Source of the DNA: Smittium culicis
Taxonomy: Eukaryota > Kickxellomycota > Harpellomycetes > Harpellales > Legeriomycetaceae
Direction of reading: 5' to 3'
DNA length: 15,499 bases
Assembly: GCA_001970855.1 (NCBI GenBank)
Contig: LSSN01001570.1
Location: forward strand, 1-15,499
A program made the translations under genes and the position numbers. The stretch's first letter is position 1, and the number at the start of each line of letters is the position of its first letter. Below, in pieces: positions 10,911 to 15,499 of the stretch. The notes beneath the pieces are model-generated. The model was not told the origin of the DNA. It was given only the letters and a program-made list of their open reading frames with translations, and searched no databases.

Positions 10911-11774
10911 TTAAAATATGATACTAAATGAGTAAGCGAAGAAGATAAATAGGCAAAAGTTTGTTGTAGTGTTTGAGGCTAAAGATAGGAGATTTGAAGG
11001 GGATATTAGGGAGCTATTAGGGCGGGGAGATGCGTTAATAGAATAGAGGGAGTAGCAGAGCTGGAAGATGAAGAGGTATATGAGCGGGTACTTGGTAAAG
11101 TCATTGCCAGACAAGGTATCAGAGGGGCCAGATCTGATGAAGGCAGCAATGGTGGATAGGGAGATGTTTGAGCCGTGTACGGTGAAGTCAGAACGTGTTG
11201 AGAGGAAGATTGTGGTGATGAAGAGGACAAAGAGACTAGTATAGTGGGCAATTTCAGCCATAGCTAAATTTAAGTTAAATTTTCTAACAAGTTGAGGATG
11301 GTAGGCAATATTATCGGAAGAAAGTTGTTCAGCGTTACTGCCGTTTAAGATGGCAGAAGTTGGAGTCAGGGCAGGAATGCGGCTATTTGTAGGTATGGCG
11401 GAGCCCATAAGGCTAGCATCTAATTTATCTCTGGCTTCGTCATCAGCAACGATATCACGGAGAGAGCGAGACTTTCTTGAGGTAGGAGCGTCAAAGGAAC
11501 GGTTAAATCGAGGAACCGCAGAATCGGTAGAGTCGGTGGGCAGCAGGGTGCCGGAAATTTCAGCAACTAGGTGTGAGAGATCAACAGCATCAGTGGCAGT
11601 CGTCGTTTTTACCTCAGAAGCAGAAGCCGGAGCAGACGGAGAGTTGGGGGTCTGTTCGGCATCAGCACCCATTTGCTCGTAGGAGACAAATATCTGCTTC
11701 AAACGATCGCCTTTCGCTTTGAGGATCCTCTCTTGCCTCCTCTTTCTCAATCGCTCCATTTTGTCGTCTTCCAT
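10911..11774 (-). CDS. GET2: GET2/CAMLG-like ER receptor subunit for tail-anchored proteins (1 exon, 287 aa)
   Basis: This is an intronless minus-strand frame of 287 residues; yeast Get2 has 285. Get2 with Get1 forms the ER receptor that takes tail-anchored proteins from the Get3 ATPase. The N-terminus carries the conserved cytosolic Get3-tethering signature: a basic helix RLRKRRQERILKAKGDRL (8-25), close to the RERR-type motif of Get2 and CAML. A long Ser/Thr/Ala-rich linker follows (30-160). Three hydrophobic segments then fit the known three-helix membrane layout: about 175-192 (TSLFVLFITTIFL), about 229-246 (YPLIYLFIFQLCYSLYSI) and about 270-287 (NFCLFIFFAYSFSIIF), the last ending at the C-terminus. 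Sequence outside the basic helix is weakly conserved, so the call rests on motif plus architecture. The start at 11774 puts the basic helix seven residues in, as in the family. The sense strand is rich in C and poor in G, like TAF11 and PTC1. Confidence 0.8.
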   Translation of the reverse strand: MEDDKMERLRKRRQERILKAKGDRLKQIFVSYEQMGADAEQTPNSPSAPASASEVKTTTATDAVDLSHLVAEISGTLLPTDSTDSAVPRFNRSFDAPTSRKSRSLRDIVADDEARDKLDASLMGSAIPTNSRIPALTPTSAILNGSNAEQLSSDNIAYHPQLVRKFNLNLAMAEIAHYTSLFVLFITTIFLSTRSDFTVHGSNISLSTIAAFIRSGPSDTLSGNDFTKYPLIYLFIFQLCYSLYSINASPRPNSSLISPSNLLSLASNTTTNFCLFIFFAYSFSIIF

Positions 11775-12411
11775 TGTTGATAGGATCGATTATTCTGTTA
11801 AGTTTCGAGATAATTTATATATAGAAGAAAGCAATAGTAGATTTAAGGTTTGAAATAATGAGGGTAATTTTGGGAAGTATTTTGCGATTTTTAATAAATA
11901 TTTTGGTATAGAAGCAAATTTTATAGCTTTATTAAAGTATTTTAGTATAGAATTGGGCATTTTTAAACCCAGAAAAATAATGTCTGAGATTTGGCAAACA
12001 TTTATTGGCAAAATAGGATATTTTTTTCCTGCGTTTGTGCTAAGCCCCAGTACACATAATTACTGGCTAGAATTAGCACTGCAATACTGATGTGTTATAT
12101 GCGTATCCAATAGTTCGAATTAAATCGCAAATAAAGAAACCACTAGGATAGAAAACACAATTGTACGTTGATGTAATTGGTAGTATGTCAAGCTGGTTTT
12201 TAGTATACTGCAATTTCCTGGCGAATGGGTGAATTGAAATTTCAATGAGTGGGCGAATAGGAATAGTCAGACGGTTTTTTTACATTTTTTGATATTTTAT
12301 GATTAATTTAGCCAGAATTTCAGCCTACAGCCTATATAAACTGACGCAGTAATTCGATAGAGCAGTCAATGGAGATTCACATTAACTATGTTCATTCACA
12401 GTAAATTAAGA
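11775..12411. other. Upstream spacer of the GET2-like gene
   Basis: This is the proximal half of the divergent spacer. It should hold the GET2-like promoter. CCAAT/ATTGG words occur near 12003, 12105 and 12176, and a TATATA word near 11816-11822 is within reach of the start codon. A minus-strand frame open at 11790-12011 has no recognisable protein content and is not called. No RNA gene is seen. Confidence 0.4.
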
Positions 12412-12610
12412 TCAGTCCTTTCCTGACAAGCACTGTTTAAAAAAAATTAAGTTTAATGATTCGTATATGATTTATAAGCTTATTTATTACTTGCTGCTAT
12501 TCAACAGCTAACCAATAAACGATCGATCCTAGGAATTATTGTGTTTTAATTGAACTTGGTTAGCTATTTTACATCGATCAAATACTATCTACCGCCCAGG
12601 AGGGAACTAA
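12412..12610 (+). mobile_element. TTAA-flanked MITE, copy A (about 199 bp)
   Basis: A non-coding short element with eroded ends. The left end is TCAG-TCCTTTCCTGACAAG and the right end GGAGGGAACTAA, both degraded versions of the family ends TTAA-CCCTTTCCC and GGGAAAGGG-TTAA. The interior shares ordered words with copies C and D (same orientation) and B (inverted): AATGATTCGTATATGATTTA, TTGCTGCTAT, GCTAACCAA (12507-12515), CCTAGGAATT and GATCAAATAC. It lies 29 bases left of copy C. The ends point to the piggyBac superfamily (TTAA target, CCC-type termini), which is an inference because no transposase is present in the window. Confidence 0.7.
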
Positions 12611-12679
12611 AATGCAAAAATAATAAGCAGGAAGTATAATTAACCCTTTTCCATCCAATTCTCTTTAAAAAGCCCCTAA

Positions 12680-13118
12680 TTAACCCTTTCCCGTTCAGAA
12701 GAATATTTTTGATCTTTCAAATATGGGGGACTCTAAATGAAGAGAGCACTTTCTTGCAGTTTAATGTTATTGGCTTGAGCATTCAAAAATTGCAAATATT
12801 ATTGACGGAATTGAAAATGCGTCTCCATTATCTATTTAATTCTGAAAGTATCATTTGCTAAAAAAATACTAGACTTTATTTACTGGACACTAACATAATG
12901 TGAAAAATCATACACTGTAACTATTTATACATAAAAGCGCTCTCTTCATAAAGAATATCCCATGTAGCCAACTTAGTTCAATAATAATAGTTAAATTCCG
13001 AGGATAAGATAGTTATTGGTGTATTTTAAATTAACAGCATATAATAGATGATCTTTTAAATCACTGACGAATCAATGATTTAGCTTTTTTTCAAGTGAGT
13101 TGAATGGGAAAGGATTAA
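12680..13118 (-). mobile_element. Youngest TTAA-flanked MITE, copy B, nested in copy C
   Basis: Bounded on both sides by TTAA (12680-12683 and 13115-13118), a target-site duplication. The terminal inverted repeats are well kept: left CCCTTTCCCGTTCAGAAG, and right, read on the minus strand, TCCTTTCCCATTCAACTC. Read on the minus strand, the interior follows the family order, including ATTGATTCGTCAGTGATTT, a GCTGTTAA word and CCTCGGAATT (12994-13003 reversed). The 439-bp span contains a separate 241-bp inverted-repeat element; without it and its duplicated TA the copy is 196 bp. TTAA duplication with CCC-type ends indicates the piggyBac superfamily. It has no transposase and would depend on one elsewhere. 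Confidence 0.82.
12724..12964. mobile_element. 241-bp inverted-repeat element inside copy B, TA-flanked
   Basis: Imperfect inverted arms of about 28 bases: left at about 12724-12753 (core ATGAAGAGAGCACTTT) and right at about 12933-12964 (core AAAGCGCTCTCTTCAT). Both begin with a G run at the outer edge (TGGGGGA and CATGGGA). TA dinucleotides flank it at 12722-12723 and 12965-12966. Without it, copy B becomes colinear with copies A and C through GGCTA-TTTGAAAGATC. A TA duplication and short arms fit a Tc1/mariner-type MITE, but a two-base duplication is weak evidence and the exact ends are uncertain. No coding frame is seen. Confidence 0.55.
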
Positions 13119-13268
13119 TGATTCATATTTGATTTCTAAGGATATTTGTTATTTGCAGCTATAATACAGTATGCTAGTAATTATATAGTCTCGTAACTAA
13201 TGATTAATTGAATCTAATTTGCTATGCTTGGTAGATCAAAATCAGTCTACCATCCGTGAAATTGCCAA

Positions 13269-13869
13269 ACTTCAAAGTATGACTAGAAAAGATGGAGCTT
13301 TATTTATAGGCATTTATAAAAAGATAAGTTAAAAGCATGAAGTAAAAACATCGCAAAATTCTAAAATAACACCAAAAAATATCGCTAATAATAACCTAAT
13401 TACGAATCACCGCCAATTAATGACCTTGCATTACCATCATTCGACAAACGCGAATCTCCAACTGCACCAATAATTGAAATTATCAGACAAATACACTTCC
13501 GCCAGCTAGCCACTCAAGTTTCTCTATATAAATCATAGCTAATATCCAATTTAATTCAACCAATACATTTTGGCTATGGGGCTGCCTGCATAAAAGAATA
13601 AATTAAATCGGACTCTTTTATGGCAATCGATAATTGTCGACGAAGTAAATAGACAATTATCAAAGCATTTTGATAAAAATTAACTCTCTCCTATATTCAC
13701 CACTAATCTATTTCCCAACACACTAATCAACTCAACTCAACTCCTTACGCGCTGTCCATATCTACATCAATACTCGCTACTCTCTTATCACTGCTCCTTC
13801 CTGCTTCAATTGCACCTACCCCCCATTTCTTTCATTTAGCCTAATATATTTATTTTCTTTTCTCCGATA
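13269..13869. promoter_or_regulatory. PTC1 upstream region with CCAAT words, hairpin and pyrimidine-rich leader
   Basis: The spacer between the MITE cluster and the PTC1 start. CCAAT words occur near 13463, 13543 and 13559. A perfect 10-base inverted repeat, GATAATTGTC at 13629-13638 and GACAATTATC at 13652-13661, encloses a 13-base loop. From about 13680 to the ATG the + strand turns strongly C- and T-rich with few G, as is common for fungal core promoters and 5' leaders. TATATT near 13844 is too close to the ATG to serve as a normal TATA box. No gene is supported. Confidence 0.5.
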
Positions 13870-15206
13870 ATGGTCCCAAACGATTCCCATGCCAAGGATA
13901 AGATTCCTTCAAAGGATTTTCAAGCTTCCTCAAAAAAATCTTCTCTAACAAAAAATAATATACTCTCTAAACTCGAAAATCTATCTCTCGATTCCTCTTC
14001 ACCTAAGCCTTCCGTTATTACAAACCATACTAGTCCCCAAAACACTCCTTCATCCCCCAAAAAATCAGATTTAAACACTACTGAAATCTGCAACTCCGAT
14101 TGTTCCTCCTCTAAAACAACCAAACGCGTAGCCTTACAAAGAAATACCGTCCCCCCTCCAATAAACGTAAAAGATGCCAAACTCATCGCCCAAAAATCTT
14201 TAGCCCAAAAACTTCTCTTTATGTCTCCAACTCCCTCACCCCCAACTTCCGCCCTCGACTCTTTCAACGACCTATCCCCCTCCTCTCAACTTTCTAACGA
14301 CCGCCCTCACGACCCTCAAAACCCAAATTCCCCAAACAATACCTCCTCGCTCCCCAAATCTATCATTAAAATAGGTGTCTCCACAGAAAGAAATAAAAAA
14401 TACAGAAGAACTATGGAAGACTCTCACAGCTTTGTTTACGACTTTTGCTCTGTTAAAGACCAATTCTTCGCCGCTATTTTCGATGGGCACTCTGGAAAAA
14501 CTGCCGCCGAATGGTGCGGAAACAACTTTCACCTGGTAACTATTAATAATATCCTAATCTAATTCTTACCCCACTTTAACCATTATTAACCTCTTTAAAC
14601 CGCTTTTAGGTCCTTCAAGAGCTTTTAAATGAAAACCCAGATTTACCCATTGAGCAAATTATTAACAATACTTTTGTTAAAGTCGACAATTATTTCTCAA
14701 CTCTCGAAAGATCTAGATCTGGTTGCACCGCTGTAACTGCTCTACTAATACCTTCCTCCCAAAATATCTCCTCTTTTGACCTTTATGTAGCTAACGTTGG
14801 CGATGCAAGATGCGTCTATTCCAATAATCTCGAAACTATTAGACTAACATACGACCATAAAGGCGACGACCAATTCGAAGCAAATCGAATAATCAACGCC
14901 GGTGGTTACGTATTCAATGGCCGTGTCAACGGCGTTCTAGCCGTAACCCGCTCCCTCGGCGACTCTTCAATGAAACAGTTTGTTGTCGGTAACCCTTACG
15001 TCTCTCACATCAATATACCCAAATCTTCTGGAACTCTCGTCCTCGCTTGTGACGGCTTATGGGACGTTTGCTCTGACGATATGGCCATCAAACTTGCTAA
15101 TGAATCCCCTGATCCTCAATCCGCCGCTGAATCTCTGGTCCAGTATGCTGTTGATAATTTTAGCACTGATAATATCTCTGTCATCGTCATCAAATTATCA
15201 TCTTGA
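13870..15206 (+). CDS. PTC1: PP2C-family Ser/Thr phosphatase, Ptc1 type (2 exons, 420 aa)
   Basis: Exon 1 is 13870-14535 and exon 2 is 14610-15206, joined across a 74-base GT-AG intron to 420 residues. PP2C enzymes are Mg/Mn-dependent phosphatases; yeast Ptc1 dephosphorylates the MAP kinase Hog1 and other kinases and affects organelle inheritance. The catalytic domain starts at about 166 (IKIGVSTERN). Motifs in order: RRTMED (179-184), FDGHSG (204-209), SGCTAV (259-264), VANVGDAR (282-289), TYDHK (302-306), AGG (319-321), RVNGVLAVTRSLGD (327-340), ACDGLWDV (368-375) and TDN (408-410). The metal-binding acidic residues (Asp184, Asp205, Asp370, Asp409 by motif) are all present. RVNG-LAVTRSLGD and YDHK are the Ptc1-like combination. 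The N-terminal 165 residues are Ser/Pro/Asn-rich and disordered, making it much longer than yeast Ptc1 (281 aa). The first ATG of the open frame is used; the sense strand is C-rich and G-poor. Confidence 0.92.
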
Positions 15207-15499
15207 TCTCCCTCCATTTTCTCCATTTATTTTATTTTATTTTATTTTACATTTGTTTATGCTTGCTACTATTCTTTTTTTACATCTACTCATTTTCTCT
15301 TAAATGCTTGTATTTATAATTACTTTGATCCCCTCTTTCCTCCCATCCACATCCTTCCTCTCTCATTACCTATTTTCTGCCCTTTAATTTCTTTTCTCAT
15401 TTAAAAAAAAATTCTAAATATTCACAATGAAATCACGGTTTATCCACTCTAGCTTCTAAATCATCACAATTCAATTCTGGGTTAGATATTACATACATA
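15207..15499. other. PTC1 3' flank
   Basis: A pyrimidine-rich then AT-rich 3' region with a short TTTAT tandem repeat just past the stop. No AATAAA hexamer is obvious on the + strand. A frame that stays open on + into this region up to 15303 is a shifted reading of the PTC1 exon and is not a gene. Nothing else is supported before the window ends. Confidence 0.4.
15226..15245. repeat. TTTAT pentanucleotide repeat, five units
   Basis: Five tandem TTTAT units followed by TTTAC, starting about 20 bases after the PTC1 stop codon and therefore probably inside its 3' UTR. This is a simple microsatellite likely to vary in length among strains. No function can be read from it. Confidence 0.85.

Larger units (their letters stand above)
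12640..13268 (+). mobile_element. TTAA-flanked MITE, copy C, interrupted by copy B (about 194 bp without the insert)
   Basis: The left part is 12640-12683 and begins TTAACCCTTTTCCATCCAAT. The right part is 13119-13268 and ends near CATCCGTGAAATTGCCAA. Between them sits copy B in the opposite orientation. If B and one TTAA are removed, the halves join at ...CCCCTAA-TTAA-TGATTCATATTTGAT, which aligns across the junction with AATTAAGTTTAATGATTCG in copy A. The restored length of 194 bp matches the siblings. Downstream family words such as TTTGCAGCTAT and GATCAAAATC are in order. There is no coding content. The right boundary is approximate because its terminus is eroded. Confidence 0.75.

Noticed and set aside
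11006..11682. Frames at 11006-11251 (minus) and 11350-11682 (plus)
   Set aside because: The first is another frame of the GET2-like gene and the second is antisense to it. Neither has recognisable motifs.
11790..12011. 73-codon minus-strand frame upstream of the GET2-like gene
   Set aside because: Lys/Leu/Ile-rich text expected from AT-rich random sequence. It lies where the GET2-like promoter should be, and no family is recognised.
12100..12135. GTTCGAATTA word resembling a tRNA T-loop
   Set aside because: No acceptor or anticodon stem pairs around it, and the flanks are not tRNA-like.
12640..12693. Two TTAACCCTTT words 40 bases apart, resembling interstitial telomere repeats
   Set aside because: They are the left ends of two nested MITEs. 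There is no tandem array and each has an inverted partner.
13920..14532. Minus-strand frames across PTC1 exon 1 (13920-14267 and 14272-14532)
   Set aside because: Antisense to a well-supported phosphatase exon; they are open because the sense strand is C-rich.
14980..15303. Plus-strand frame overlapping the PTC1 end
   Set aside because: It is the +1 shifted reading of the phosphatase exon running into the 3' flank; the true frame carries the DGLWD and TDN motifs.

Overview
This window reads as nuclear DNA of an AT-rich eukaryote, most likely a fungus. Coding sequence is split by short GT-AG introns of 66 to 261 bases, and acceptors are mostly TAG. The five proteins are single-copy eukaryotic housekeeping proteins, and two of them (a Get2-like protein and a Ptc1-like phosphatase) look fungal in layout. 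I cannot name the species. An AT-rich early-diverging fungus (for example a Harpellales, Glomeromycotina or chytrid-like lineage) is a guess from composition and intron density.

Layout. Bases 1-4586 are extremely AT-rich and hold no gene I can support. A decayed copy of a short TTAA-flanked transposon family lies at 4587-4776. From 5193 the window becomes gene-dense: GYP1/TBC1D22 Rab-GAP (+, nine exons, 5193-7412), TAF11 (-, two exons, 7867-9236), GMF (+, five exons, 9670-10709), a GET2-like ER membrane protein (-, one exon, 10911-11774) and a PTC1-type PP2C phosphatase (+, two exons, 13870-15206). Neighbours alternate between convergent and divergent. TAF11 and GMF share a 433-base divergent spacer packed with CCAAT boxes. 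The GET2-like gene and PTC1 share a 2.1-kb divergent spacer loaded with small transposons.

The five genes are not one pathway. They cover Golgi Rab GTPase inactivation (GYP1), transcription initiation by TFIID (TAF11), Arp2/3 actin debranching (GMF), insertion of tail-anchored proteins at the ER (GET2) and MAP-kinase dephosphorylation (PTC1). All keep their diagnostic residues and look functional.

The most informative unexpected structure is in 12412-13268. A family of about 195-bp non-coding elements has ends of the form TTAA-CCCTTTCCC and looks like piggyBac-type MITEs. Copy B has jumped into copy C at a TTAA, and B itself carries a different 241-bp inverted-repeat element flanked by TA. 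Removing each insert restores an element of the same length as its siblings (190, 194, 196 and 199 bp), which supports the three-level nesting. I found no CRISPR array, tRNA, rRNA, virus or toxin gene.
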